Shown here: positions 47,824-59,116 of the stretch, one piece after another
How positions within the stretch are numbered: position 1 is the first letter of the stretch
Layout: each line of letters starts with the position of its first letter
From: Lasiosphaeris hirsuta
Taxonomy: Eukaryota > Ascomycota > Sordariomycetes > Sordariales > Lasiosphaeriaceae
Direction: 5' to 3'
Length of the DNA stretch: 64,000 bases
Assembly (NCBI GenBank): GCA_030549175.1
Contig: JAUKUA010000004.1
Location: 1,178,001 to 1,242,000, forward strand
Translations under genes and position numbers: made by a program
The notes under the pieces: generated by a model
Told to the model about the DNA's origin: nothing
Databases searched by the model: none
The model's input: only the letters and a program-made list of their open reading frames with translations

Positions 47824-49593
47824 ATGCCGAAGAAAAGACACCAGGCCAGATACTCCAAGCCCCAGTCCACAGCTCCAGCGTCGCTCAGCATCAGCTCCAC
47901 CGCCACCGCGGGTGCCGGCATCAGCAGCAACCGAAGCAATCGAAGCAGCAGAGGAAGCATCACCAGCAGCCTGAGCAGCAGCGCCCAGAATGGTTCGTCG
48001 TCCGATCCTTCGAGCTGTCTAGCTTCATTTGCGCGTCTGCAACGTTTTGCCACGCGTCACCCCGTTGCCATCCCCACCCGCCTATCTCAACCCCCTTTTG
48101 CTACTCTGTACCACTAACACCCCTTAGACTCATCTACCCCCCTCGGCGTCAATGACCTCCTCGCGCATCTCCGCCGCGTGCGGCTAAGCGCCGGTGTCCG
48201 TCCCGCCGAACCCATCTCGCAACATCCAAGCCTCCCGCCCAACATCCGGTCCATCCTGCAGCTTCCGGAGCTTCCCCCGCCGCGACCCCGCCGTCTGCTA
48301 CGCGTTGATGCTAATGGCCGCCGTCTGCCACCCGGACCCGCCCCGCCTCAGAGCTGGGTGTCGACAGCAGCAAGGCAAGTCGCATTGCGCCAGGCGCTGC
48401 AGTACGGCGGCCGTGACGGGAGGGCGAAGGAGAGACGGCCCCTACCGGGATGTTATTCCCCCGGAGAGGGGAGTCTTGTTGATGTAGTGCTGAGGCGGAT
48501 GGTGGTGGACTGGGACTTTCAGAGAGAGTATTGTCGCTATGTGCTGTATGATCTCCCGACGCACCTGCGGGTTGCGCTGATCACGTATCTCGGTGTGTGG
48601 GGTGATGGAGTGACGATTCAAGATTTGGGGATGGTGCTGACGCCCCCGCCGCCGGAGGAGAACGGTGAGGGCGAGGATGGCGAGGTGCAAGTTGCGGTGG
48701 CAAGTCCTGGGGGCCCCGTGAACCTAGACTTCCATCACCTGGACCTCACCGGCTCCCTTGGCCACTCCCTAAAGCTTCGCGAGCTGTCTTCTTTCCTCTT
48801 TCCTTCGGGTTTGGAAGCTACAGACCTCCAAGACTCGTGGGATGCCCCGGAGGAGGAGAGCGCTACCAATGTGCCCCGGCCTCTGCTCCCCAATCTTACG
48901 CACCTATCGCTTGGCATCAGTCCGGACTACGTGCACACTATCTCGTGGCGCCACCTCTTGAGCTTTGCCTCGCATCACCCTAAACTCACGCATTTAAGCC
49001 TTGCGTTTTGGCCTGAGCCGACATTGACGCCGAACGTAAAGCTTGCGTCGTTTGTCACCGCCCAGGGACTGTCTGTGCAGTATGGCGGGACGGGGCCCTA
49101 TAGCCGTATGTTTTTCCTGTCCAAACTTGTTTATTCGTTATATGTTTGGCTCTACTGATCGCCTCCTTTTCTTTTCCATTTCCATTATTAGTAAAACCCA
49201 CTTCACCCGCCACAAAAGTGATTCCATAATCACTGACACACCTATGTTCCAGATTCCCTCGATAGCGACTGGGCCGAAGCCATCGTGGTCCTCCGTCGAC
49301 TCAGCAAGAGCCTCTACGGCCTCGAGTACCTCGACCTGACGGGCTGCGGCGAGTGGATCTCGGCTCTATGGTCCCACGCCGACCACGACGCTGTCGACTG
49401 GGTCGGCGACTGGGGTAAGCTCTCTACCCTACTGTTATTCCCGGGATACCAGCTCGGCGGCGACGCCGACGTGGCCGAGGTGGCGCGGTACTGTGAGACT
49501 GTTCAAAACGCTGAGAGGGTCGAGAGACACATCCGTGCCAAACGGGCGGGAAGAGGGCGATTCATCACTGTTGAGACGGCGCGGAGAGAGTAG
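47824..49593 (+). CDS. Conserved fungal leucine-rich protein of unknown function
   Basis: Exons 47824-about 48043, 48128-49105 and 49253-49593 give about 512 residues. The first exon is Ser/Arg/Gln-rich (SISSTATAGAGISS, NRSSRGSITSSLSSS). The second carries TPLGVNDLLAHLRRVRLSAG, REYCRYVLYDLPTHLRVALITYLGVWGDG, LDFHHLDLTGSLG and leucine-rich strands LLPNLTHLSLGISPDY and HPKLTHLSLAFWPEP. The third has DWAEAIVVLRRLSKSLYGLE, YLDLTGCGEW, VDWVGDWGKLSTLLLFPGY and VERHIRAKRAGRGRFI. The alternating LxxLxxLxL pattern suggests an LRR-like fold. Acceptor TTAG at 48124-48127 has a CCACTAAC branch, but its donor is uncertain (48044 or 48034). Intron 49106-49252 (GTATGT, TTCCAG) joins GPYS to HSLDSDW. It is widely conserved as far as I recall; no enzyme motif is visible. 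Confidence 0.75.
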
Positions 49594-49664
49594 ATCTGGT
49601 TTGTTTGAGTTGGCTACATAGTTGATCTACAATGGGGAATACAAAGGCAAGCCGTGCGTCGAGT

Positions 49665-50927
49665 CTATATGAATTCTCTTCTAGAAGGTATCATCGAGCT
49701 ACTGATTTTCAGTAACCATAGTAAGTAGGATCCAAATCCACCCATGATGTGCTCGTTACCTGAACGTGGAGCCCATTCGTCATTCCCCACCTCCCATCTG
49801 ATTTGACACCTCGAAGTAGGCTGCAAGACCAGTTCTTGCAGTTCTAAAAGATGAAGCATTGAGCTGTAAGCCTTGAAGACTGAGCTATCCGGTAGATTCT
49901 GCACGTCAATACCGAGCCGAGAGGGGACATCATGCTTGTCAGCCACTTCCCCCCAAGCCTCGATGACCCGTGGCTCCAGCTTTATGCCCCAGGTGCTGAG
50001 TAAAGTGATTGTTGGCCTCCATCCAGTCGCCTCCTGGTTGCGGCGGTAGCGGAAAACGCAAGCGAAGTCTGGACCACCATTCTATATTTCCATGACCTGA
50101 AGTTTCGGCATTCGACGTACCGTTTTGGCTGCCATATGCAGCAGATTGTTGATGCATGTTTCGGACATCTCAGAAGCGAGGAACATGGGCGTCAAGGTTA
50201 GCTGCTTCATTTCAGGCCAACACCAAGAACTGTAATATTTGTCACGGATATTGGCTTCCTGCAGAAGCCTACTATGAAGTTCCCGAGGATTCTTCTGCCA
50301 AAGTTCATATTCCCCCTCCACGACGCGGCTGCTACGCTCGCCACAGCGCCATGCTCCATTTGAGAAGAGAGAATCAAGTAAAAAATGGGTTGCCTCAAAG
50401 AGGAATGAGAGAGAGAGTCTTTCAAGATTGAAAAACTCACGGGGACTTATCCAGGCATAGGATATCCGGTAACCCGGCTCTTTGACCGGGGACACAAGGC
50501 GATTGAAGCCACCAAAGAGCGAAAGTCTCTTGGTGGTTTTTGGCAGATTCAGCATCATGAGTAACACTGGGCAGTGAGAAACTCCCACACCGCCCGTGAA
50601 AAGATGTAGTTGTTTTCCGCATGGGAATAGTTTCTTCCTTCAATCCACATATAGCCGAAGTAGCGACAAGAGTATATCTTGAGCTCAACACGTAGCCAGA
50701 TATGCTTGACAAATTCCTGCCTGCATGGCTGGACAATCTGACAGAAGTCATGGAGGCATGATTGTGTTATCACTAGTCGGCGGAAGTTGCGAGGCTCAAA
50801 GAATGCTTGCCATTCTTTGCAGACTGAGGCGTGGCTCGCTCGAGAGCCTTTATCTTTCCGAACTCCCGCCACCAAGTCCAGAATCTTTATTCGGATCTCG
50901 GCTGGCAGGTCCTGCCAGCAACCCATC
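49665..50927 (-). pseudogene. Decayed F-box gene, DUF6546-like family
   Basis: The start MGCWQDLPAEIRIKILDLV is an F-box, followed by SVCKEWQAFFEPRNFRRL and VKHIWLRVEL, the usual opening of a large fungal F-box family. After SRAVWEFLTAQ the frame stops. The neighbouring frame picks up with LPKTTKRLSLFGGFN, FNLERLSLSFLFEATHFL and WCWPEMKQLTLTP. A one-base loss near 50566-50574 is needed, and the central 150-200 residues normal for this family are absent. The motif MEIWNGG then reads MEI-stop-NGG because TGG has become TAG at 50082-50084. Beyond it the frame runs on through FRYRR, TWGIKLEPRVIEAW to 49665. So there is a central deletion, a frameshift and a nonsense codon: a pseudogene. Confidence 0.8.
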
Positions 50928-52317
50928 TTAGGCGAAGGCGGCAAGGGTTGACAAGGGGAGAGGGGAAGTGGTTTCGTGATGTGAAGGTTTCAGAGCGGAA
51001 TTGGAATGGCCATCGGCGCGAAATGTATGACTGGATCCTCACAGTCAACATTTCTCGATGGCACTTCGCTGTGACCTTGTGTAGAGTTCTGTTGGACTGC
51101 GAAGCTCACGGCACTTCGGACCCCCTACCTTGAGCTTAGCAGGGGAGAAAAAGCATAGATAGGGAGGGCTGTCCAGTACCTGTCCGGGCTGCTTCGTCTT
51201 GACTCTCAGTCCTTGTGTGATGTTTGATGGACTGAAGGTGGGCTGGAGGCTGCGACCTCAAATGCCCGTAGCGGACCAGTTTTAGCTTTACTGGCGCTGA
51301 GGGATAATCTACAGTTGCCACAGACTAGTTTAGGGACTGTCCGCTGTCGAGTAACTTCTGTAGCGGAGAAGGGGAGAAAACTCGATTCGTTTTGAGAAAG
51401 GGACGAGAGGAGAGAAGATGGAGGGGTAGGTCGGAATCGAGGGACAGACCACCGATCCTGTGGCCACGGGCTGCAGCAAGAATCCACGACGAAAGTGGGC
51501 TTCGCTTCGTAGAGGGAGTATGGTGTTGCCGAAGGGCGTTGTTCGCGGCCAGGACCGCAGAAAATCGCCTGGGCTCGAGTTGCCAAGCTTGAGTTGAGGT
51601 CACTTGGGTGGAAAAGCCAAGTCAGGCTCATCAGAGATGGATGAAGGGAAAGAAAAATTTGGAGGAAAAAAGGACTGGGAATCTTGGTCGGGAGGTGACT
51701 TGAGGGAAGGAAAGAACGCCTGGCTGAGAATCGGGAAGAAACCAATTTCGAAGTCCAACCCGACTTACCTAGAATCGCGGATTTTCTGCCGCACCGACCG
51801 ACCTGTCGATTGCCTAGAGCCCATGCTGCTAGCCAAATAAGTAGAGGTTGGAATTCCCCTCGCCGATCACTACTATTTGGCCACGAATGAAATGTCTTTG
51901 TTGACAAAGGTTTACTACACCCCTATCCACCAGATCTCGACACCAACACCGACATCAGCAAGCAACCCACCCATGTTATGATAAATATCTGCTTCCCTCA
52001 TGTATTCTAAAAAAGCACCTAGTCAACCCCACAACTTGAATAATTCTATCCCATTATAGACTAAGGTAAGACTATACGCCAGCCAGTCTCCCATCTCCAG
52101 GCTTGCCAATGATGACCACCTTTCCCCAGCCCCCAGCACAACGACAAACCCATGCTCACGCAGTGCTCCCAATGCTTGACTTCGCTCAGTTTTGTCTTGC
52201 TCCGCACGAATCCCCAGGGAGATCACCACCCGTACATAGAAAGAACAAACAAGCTTAGCAGCGACAAGATAACCCACGTACCCAATGCGTCAATCATTAT
52301 CCTCCTTCTCCTTCAAC
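50928..52317. other. Intergenic region between the F-box pseudogene and GLO3
   Basis: This 1.4 kb holds the 3' flank of GLO3. The 233-codon minus-strand frame at 51206-51907 begins with a non-ATG codon, is Ser/Pro/Leu-rich without a motif, and is not called. I see no repeat or RNA gene. Confidence 0.5.
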
Positions 52318-54025
52318 TTAGTTCCCCAAGTAAGCCCTCACCGCATCCTGCAGCTTGCTCGCCCCGCCGCCGACTAACCGCGTGATGTTCTCAATGTCAT
52401 CGCCGGCCGTAATACCAAACTTGCGCACAAAGTCCTTGGCCGCGGACTCGAGATCACCATAATCTTCGCCACCCTCCTCATCCTCGGGACGTCCGAAATA
52501 GGCGTTAGAGGAAATGGCCGAAGCGCCCTCGAAACCCTGCAGCCGCGACTTCGCCTCGGCCTGTTGCGACGGGTCAAAGTTACCCTTGCCAAAGACCTCG
52601 TCCGACGAGATGGCCTTTTGCTTGCCAAACTTGTTACGCGCAAATGTGTCGGCATCATCTGTTCGGATTTCAGCAGCCATGTATCACAGTGAGATAAACA
52701 GTAAACCTACCGTCAACGGCAGCTTTGATAGGACCAACCGACCCAAACCCTCCCATGTTCTTCTTCTGCGCCGCCGCCGCAGGCTTGGCGCCGCCTACCT
52801 GGCCAAACCCTAGCCTGCCCATACCCATGCCTAGTCTCTCCAGCTCCGATGCTGACTTTTCTCGGTTGTGTGACGCGGACCCGTATCCACCACGGGGTGC
52901 GGGGCTAACAGGCGTCGGCGACAGGATGGTGCTGGGTGTATCGGCCTTGGCGGGCTTCTTGGCGGTATCGTCCTCGGCATCCGGATCATACCCTAGCTTC
53001 TCAATACGCTCAGCCTCCTCCTTGGCCTTCTTCTCTGCCTCGTCAAAATCGATAAGGTCGGCCGTAACCTTCTTGGCCCCCAGCTTCTGCGTCCTCTTGG
53101 CACCTAGCACGTTGGCCTTGCGCGGGCCGGCCGTCGTTGCTGTTTTCCTCAGTGCGGCTGAAGTTGTGATACGGCTCGCGCTCGGGGCGGACGGCTTGCT
53201 GTCACCATCGGCCTTGGCAAGGGGCGAGGCCGAGCGCGCAATGTTGCTTCCGCTTCCGTTCGCACTAGGGTTGAGGAACGGCGAGGGTGTACGCCCAACC
53301 ACAGGGGGGGTACCAGTCCGCGAGAGGGGTGGGGTCGGCTTCTTGATGGCGGGCTTATCCCAAGAGGAAAAGAAATCGTCCTCGTCTTCGGCAGGGGTAC
53401 CGGCGTCGGCGATATCTACTCCGTCGATCACCACCTCGGTGGGGTACCTGCCGAAACATTAGCACCACACACGACACAGCGGGATAATTGGGCACGCACT
53501 CCTTCGCATCCCGCGCAGCCCTCTTCCTGAGCTCCTCTTTGTATTTGGCCGCGGCGGCCGACTGGTACTTGGTCTTGGGGTCCTTGCTGTTCAGGGCAGC
53601 AGAGCCGCCGTTTTGTTGGAAGAACTTGGTCGCCGACTCATTGCCGCCCACCTTCATGACCCGTAGCTGATCCCATTGCCATTCTGAGAGGCAACGCATT
53701 AGCTTCTGTTCGTTGACAGCGCAAGGGAAATCATACGGTCGAGGTTAGTAGACCGCACAAAGGAGATGTGGACGCCGAGGTTGCGGTGGTTGGCCGAGCA
53801 GTCGAGACACAGATAAATACCAAAGGGCACCGAAGTCCAGGTTGGGTTGTTCTGGCCGCAGTCGAAGCAGATCTGTTTCGAGTAGTGGAAGTTAGCATGG
53901 CAGTGCATAATGATCGCGCCGCACGGGGCTTCCGGGATGTGTGCTCAGCTTGCCTTGTTTGCCTGCTTCGTTTTGAGCTTCTCAAATATCTTGAGCGACT
54001 GCTGCTTTGTCGCGAGGCCGCTCAT
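52318..54025 (-). CDS. glo3: ADP-ribosylation factor GTPase-activating protein GLO3
   Basis: GLO3 is the Arf-GAP of COPI retrograde traffic from Golgi to ER. Five exons (54025-53954, 53872-53737, 53683-53500, 53447-52711, 52658-52318) give 489 residues. The zinc finger is complete, with Cys26, Cys29, Cys46 and Cys49, and the arginine finger is R54 in [30 protein letters not shown] and FFQQNGG follow. The middle is Ser/Pro/Ala-rich with a Lys/Glu-rich [21 protein letters not shown] helix. The C-terminus has the Glo3-type motif [20 protein letters not shown] and [12 protein letters not shown]. The first intron is GC-AG (AAG-GCAAGC to AAACAG), since KTKQANK must join ICFDCG. The other introns are GT-AG and 52-53 nt long. 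The gene is divergent from TIM21. Confidence 0.95.
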
Positions 54026-54483
54026 CTTGACAGTGGGTTCTCAGTGTCTCAGGGTTTGGTTGTGTGTGCGCAGCGCTGTCCTTTGGTCGCGTGGGCTCAA
54101 CGGGAAATACGGGAAATACGGTAAGTTAGTTGCGAGTCGACTGTCATCGAAACGGGGCCTCAGTTCAGCGTTTAGGAGAAAGAAGGGCCACATTTTGGCT
54201 GCTGCCCGGATTGCCATCCATGTGGCATCAAGCCAATGCACTAGTCCTTCTTGGGTCTAGTCCTGATTGCCCCTCGGTGGATTCGACCAGCCGTCCCGAT
54301 AAATTGCCGGCCCGGCAGAAGGCTTTGGCGCTGCCGTGAGCAAGCACAAGCTGCACGGAAGCTCCATTCGAAAGCTTGAATCCAGCGACAGCCCCACGAC
54401 TCGAAACCCGATTCCATCTCCCCCTCTTCGACAGCCGCCACGCCGTCACGCCGTCACGCCATAGGCACCTACAACTCGCCAGG
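54026..54483. promoter_or_regulatory. Bidirectional promoter between glo3 and tim21
   Basis: These 458 bases are all that separate two divergent housekeeping start codons, so the promoters must overlap or share elements. A 10-bp direct repeat (CGGGAAATAC twice) lies at about 54099-54118. No TATA box stands out. Confidence 0.55.
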
Positions 54484-55429
54484 ATGAATCAACTCACAAC
54501 TTTGGGACGGCGAACCGTCTGCCCCGTAACGACCACTACAAACGCCCTCGTCGCATCGTCATCGTTGGCGCAACCTCACCAATCGGCGTCCCTACCCCTC
54601 GCCCTTGCGCACCTCTCTCGCCAATATGCCACCCAGCAGCAGCAGCAGCAAAATCAATCAAATCAACCAAAATCGCACAGGAGGGCCGTCACCCCGTTCA
54701 ACGACGACGGCCATGTTCCCTGGAGGCAGCTCTCAGCCTCGGAGCGGGTGGGCCGCGCCGCGCAGCAATCATTCAACTTTGGGATGGTGATCGTGGGCAT
54801 ACTCTTGACGGTATGCTAACCCCTTTTTTTCCGGCGAAAAGTGAGGAATGCCCTTACTGACACTGGTGGGATTGGTGCAGGGCGGCGTAGGGTACATATT
54901 ATACACCGAGGTGCTTTCACCCGATAGCGCGACGGCGTATTACAACCGGGCAGTCGACCGCATCAAAACGGACCCGCGGTGCCTGGAGGTGTTGGGGGAT
55001 GCCAAGAAGATAACGGCGTACGGTGAGCCGTCATCGAGCAGGTGGCGGACGGCGAGGCCGATTGCGTGAGCTTGAGTGGCTCAAGGTTCTTGGGGGTGAG
55101 AGCTAACCAAGCGATGCTACAGCCATGAAGACTCAAAGGATCTGTACGGGAATGAGCACATCAAGGTCCATTTCAATGTGGGTTGTGTCCCTGCTATTCG
55201 CTGACAAAGGGTGACCGCTAATGCTAGTGCCTAGATCCGTGGGCCGAAAGGCTCAGGTAGGGTCTCCATGCACATGGTGAGGCGTGCTAGTCAGGAACGT
55301 TATGAATATCAGTATTTCTTTGTTGATGTCAAGGGGCAGCAGAGGATCTACATGGAGAAGGCCGAAACATCTACCCCCAAAGATGGCGAACAAAAGCCTT
55401 TTAAGCTTTTTGGCATCAACTGGACTTGA
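54484..55429 (+). CDS. tim21: Mitochondrial import inner membrane translocase subunit Tim21
   Basis: Tim21 tethers the TIM23 complex to the outer-membrane translocase and to respiratory-chain complexes. Exons are 54484-54810, 54881-55065, 55123-55177 and 55235-55429, giving 253 residues. The N-terminus is Arg/Ser/Thr/Ala-rich without acids (a mitochondrial presequence), then a Gln-rich linker. WRQLSASERVGRAAQQSFN leads into one membrane segment (FGMVIVGILLTGGVGYILY). The intermembrane-space domain carries YNRAVDRIKTDPRCLEVLGD, KITAYGEP, GNEHIKVHFN, IRGPKGSG and YQYFFVDVKGQQRIYME. All three introns are GT-AG and keep the frame, the second joining ARPIA to HEDSKD. The gene is convergent with the BTB-bromodomain gene. 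Confidence 0.93.
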
Positions 55430-55866
55430 GGCCCTCTCCGACCACTGTACAACCAAATGTAAACCATATACGAGTCAATAAGACTAAGTGTCGGCAAATT
55501 CATGGCAAAGCCAGATGTGCAAATTATACTATACATTTTGATGAAGAGGATAACTACTCCAGATCATCCATGATCACTACCCTCCGAACCTCGACTCTCG
55601 AAACGAGCCCTTTACACCGGGGTATTGTTGGCCCTCCTCATACTATACAATAAAAAATATGGTCATACAATCTCTCTGTTTCCCACCACACACTGATTCC
55701 GTTGCTCTTCCTCTCGGGAAGCAACCCGCGAGGCGTCCGCGAGGCGTCCGCGAGGCGTCCGCGAAGGGCGGACAATACGAAGAACTGGACGGGGAAAGGT
55801 TCCGGAACGTCACACCACCAAGGACTCCAGGCTGACATCGAAACAACGACACTTCCTCCCGAATCC
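55430..55866. other. Convergent intergenic region with an 11-bp tandem repeat
   Basis: The 3' ends of tim21 and the BTB-bromodomain gene meet here. An AATAAAAAA stretch near 55648 could serve polyadenylation of tim21. A GC-rich tandem repeat begins at 55727. Confidence 0.5.
55727..55759. repeat. CGCGAGGCGTC tandem repeat, three copies
   Basis: Three exact 11-bp units, CpG-rich and odd against their A/T-richer surroundings, followed by a diverged partial (CGCGAAGGG). Confidence 0.9.
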
Positions 55867-57271
55867 TCAATGTCCCTCGTCACCCTCCATCTTGGAGATC
55901 CACTTGTTCATTTGAGAGTACTTCTCTTCGAACGTCTTTTGGAGCCGCTCGCATGCGCTCCACATGGGATCCTTCTTGGACCAGTATGTGTAACAGTTGG
56001 TAAAGATCTGGTTCATATCGGCCAAAAACTCAATCTCGTCCCCGTACTCGCGCCGGTCCATCTTGGCCTTCATGGTACCGAGGTCCATCGGCTTCTTGAC
56101 CTTGTCATGGTAATCGGGCACACCGTCGGAGACGGGGTCAACGGGTTCCTTAAAAGGCCCGACAAGACGCGTCCAGAAACCTGTTTAGAGTGTTAGTGAA
56201 GGAGTGACCAAAAGGGCGAAAGGCTGCGCACCTGGTCCGGATAGCATTCTGGTCAGCAGGTCAGCACAAAAATTGAGCTTCTGGTTTGTTGAGAACGACT
56301 GTTCTCCAAGAAAGGCCGCATTGGAGCGTCTTTTGGGGGGCGGCTTAGATGATGGCAAGGACTGTCTTGGGCCAGGCTTCTTAGCCGCAAGTTTGGCGAT
56401 GGTGGGAGCCGGGGGCGCTGAGTTGGCGGGGAGCACGTCGGAATGACGCTGCTTCTTCACCACCGGCTGCGACTCGGCGCTTTCACTCTCATCTCCCTCC
56501 ATTTGCTGAGCAGTGCGGCGCAGTGAGGTTGTAGGCGCGACGGGAGCAGACTGAAGCTGAATAAGTGGAGTGGTGTCGAGCGAGCTCATAGCTACAACCA
56601 GCTCACTCAAGACTTCTTGCGGGAGGGACCTCGCGAACTCGGCTCGGGATTCCGAGGACCGCATGTACTCGGCAGCCCATGACAAGAGGAGTTTCCTAAT
56701 AGATGAGCCCTCGGGTGTGTCTTTCCATACTTGAACCAGCAAAGGCGTTGCTGGGATGTGTTGAGTGATGCGTCGACATTCGGACATGGCCTTCAGGGTG
56801 GCATCACATAGTCCCTCAATGCCGAGGTCATAGCCCAGCTTCCAAACACCAATAAGGACCTCGTAGGTTGGGAAGTTATCGAGGTTTGGAAAGACACTGT
56901 CGGTAAAGAGGAAGTTTTGCGCATATGCGAAGACTTCGACAGCGGTGTTGGGCAGTCTCACGAGATTTTCAAGATCTCCGCTGCGGTTCTCATTGAAGTA
57001 CTTTCGGTAGAAGACTGACTTTGCGCACAGAAAGTCCTTTTGGATGCCAAAGGGGGTCTCTTCCGGGCCCACAAGAGCGATCACAAAGATAGGGTGAGGC
57101 TTGCTGAAACAGAGAGTGTCAGCTTAGTCAACCCGCTTCAGTTGCGGCGGACACTTACAGCCAAGAGAAGGGACCATCATCGACGGTGCCCCCGTTTACG
57201 TCTTTATCGAAAATTACAACGGCATCACCGTTGGCACCGTTGGCGCCATTCGCGACAGGTGTGTCTGGCAT
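55867..57271 (-). CDS. BTB/POZ-bromodomain fusion protein
   Basis: Exons 57271-57159, 57103-56232 and 56180-55867 give 432 residues. After MPDTPVANGANG comes a BTB/POZ-like part: HPIFVIALVGPEETPFGIQ, FLCAKSVFYRKYF, VRLPNTAVEVFAYAQNFLFT and YEVLIGVWKLGYDLGIEGLCD. A linker with SLRRTAQQMEGDES and basic stretches (KKQR, PPPKRRS) looks nuclear. The C-terminal bromodomain has VPDYHDKVKKPMDLGTMKAKM, FLADMNQIFTNCYTYW and FEEKYSQMNKW, so the Tyr and Asn of the acetyl-lysine pocket are present. Introns 57104-57158 and 56181-56231 join SWL to KPHP and SGPG to FWTR. BTB gives dimerisation and bromodomains read acetylated histones, so a chromatin role is likely. The gene is convergent with tim21. Confidence 0.85.
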
Positions 57272-58467
57272 CTTGACTGCAAGTTGCTGTCAGCGTGGGC
57301 TCCCAGTCTCCCGTACAATACGTGCCAAGCCAGTTCACATTTGAGGAAGGGTAAGGAGGAAAAGGATCTGGTGGATCGCCGGGGAGGAGATATTTGCAAA
57401 AAGCTTTGGGAAAAGGGGCTTTGGTGCTTGTCAAAAGCAGGTGAGCTTCAAGTGCAGGTGGGAGTGTGAATGGGCGCACTCGACATTTATAGCTGAAGGA
57501 CAAATATATGTTCAGAGTGTCGAATTGTGAATCGAGCCACGCCAAATGGCTTACCAATAACGAATTGAGACGAAACAGCTGTGGTTGGGTGATGACTCTT
57601 TAGTGATGCTCAGAGCTTTGGTTCTGCCTCTTCAGTGACGCGAGAGGGCGAAAGAAAAAAAAAGCGGTGTCCTCGCGAACTGAAAAGGCCCCCCACCGGG
57701 GAGAGACTCAACTCCAGGTGAAAAGAGGAATATGGGCCGATGATGAGGTCGTCTAATATCACTAAAACGAGATGTATGACCTGCAGTCTCACAATCTGAT
57801 GAAAGATGGCATAGGCTTGGACAGTCTTGATGAGGGTGATGAACCTGAAGTCTGAGCTTCACGAGGTTTGAAATGTGGTATGAGAATTGGCGAATAGGAT
57901 TTTGAGAATCATCTGCTAGGATGCGAGCTTGGGTCAAACGCACAGACGCCCTCACATCCCAGGTGCCCAGGTGCCCAGATGGCTTGGCCCGAGCGTCGGT
58001 TTTGCAGCTCTGCATAGTCATGCATCTCAACAGTAGACTTGGGGAAAGAGCATCGTCTTATTGAGGCATCCTCGCTTAGTGTGGTTTCTAATCGCTCAAG
58101 ACGAGCTCGACACCTATCCCGACCTCTTTAACACAACAATATGCCGTTTCATTGCCGGATTTGGCCGGTTGACGAGTACAACGCGCAATCAGAGGTCGTT
58201 GGCTTGTAGCTCGCTTCCCTATTGGCCAGAATGGCGACAGGCAGCTGGAGAAGGGCATGGTGTGCCTGCCGTGAATGACGACGCAGCTCATGGCTGTGCC
58301 TCACCTTCCGCAAAAGGACATATCATGGTGTAAGACGGTGGGTTGCAGCCCGCAATGAGGCCTTGCGGCTTGCTGTCCATAAAGCAGCCTGCAATCAGGT
58401 TGCCGAGCTGCCGTCTATCGCAAGTCGACATCGACAGAGTTAAAGTTCACCGCGTTTCCCTCTCCCA
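57272..58467. promoter_or_regulatory. Shared upstream region of the BTB-bromodomain gene and the small myristoylated-type gene
   Basis: This 1.2 kb lies between two divergent genes. Short frames are present on both strands, but none has a conserved motif. No strong TATA element or repeat is seen. Confidence 0.5.
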
Positions 58468-59116
58468 ATGGGCTGCAACGAGTCGAGAGAAGACATTGAA
58501 CCTCAAGAGACTTTGCTTCCTGCTTCTGAAGGCCAGCCCGACGACTACTCGATCCCAATGTCACCAAGGATGGGCCAATCAAAGCCTCTTACCCAAGCCG
58601 CCGCTGCTCAGATATCAAGTCAGCATGAGCGCCTGATCCTCGAACTTCTGCCAGTCAAGGACGCCCGTCAGTTCCATGAGTGAGCATTGACCCCCTAATG
58701 ACCTACATATTAATCGAGAAGTCTGTGTCTGACTGACCTTGGATGACAGATGGCTGAGCGGCATCTACGTACGTGGTTCATGGCACGAGTTCCTCGGCGA
58801 CTTCTTGGCCCGCAACCCCCTAGCTCCTGAGCTTGACAAGGCCAAGATAAGCCAGCTGGCCAAGGATGCCGTCAACTCCCGCAATCCCAAGTACCTCATG
58901 TACCACCCCGATAAGGAGGGCTGGACGTCTGAAGATTACCACATCCGCTTTATATCCACCGTCATCACCGATAACCTGCTCAATAAGGGACTTTGGACGG
59001 ATTCGGATTGGAAAAAGAAGAGCCTTGATATTACCAAGGCTGTCTATGAGGTACTCAGCTTCTTGCGCGCGACAACGCTTGGCGCTGATGCGCAGCCCCC
59101 GAGATATGAAGATTGA
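58468..59116 (+). CDS. Small conserved protein, predicted N-myristoylated; function unknown
   Basis: Exons 58468-58679 and 58750-59116 give 192 residues. The N-terminus MGCNESRED is a textbook site for N-myristoylation at Gly2 with a possible palmitoyl Cys3, so the protein is probably membrane-associated. A flexible Gln/Pro-rich stretch precedes QHERLILELLPVKDARQFHEWLSGIYV, then RGSWHEFLGDFLARNP, SRNPKYLMYHPDKEGWTSEDYH and DITKAVYEVLSFLRATT. Intron 58680-58749 (GTGAGC, branch TGACTGACC) joins FHE to WLSG. I do not recognise the family, and no catalytic motif is visible. The mixed helical, Trp-rich body suggests a folded domain rather than a spurious frame. Confidence 0.75.

Noticed and set aside
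50430..50460. GTGAGT donor-like site suggesting an intron in the F-box gene
   Set aside because: Reading through gives FNLERLSLSFLFEATHFL, which matches the family, so the site is coding.
51206..51907. 233-codon minus-strand frame upstream of the F-box pseudogene
   Set aside because: Starts at TTG and reads as Ser/Pro/Leu-rich noise; the antisense 78-codon frame there is no better.
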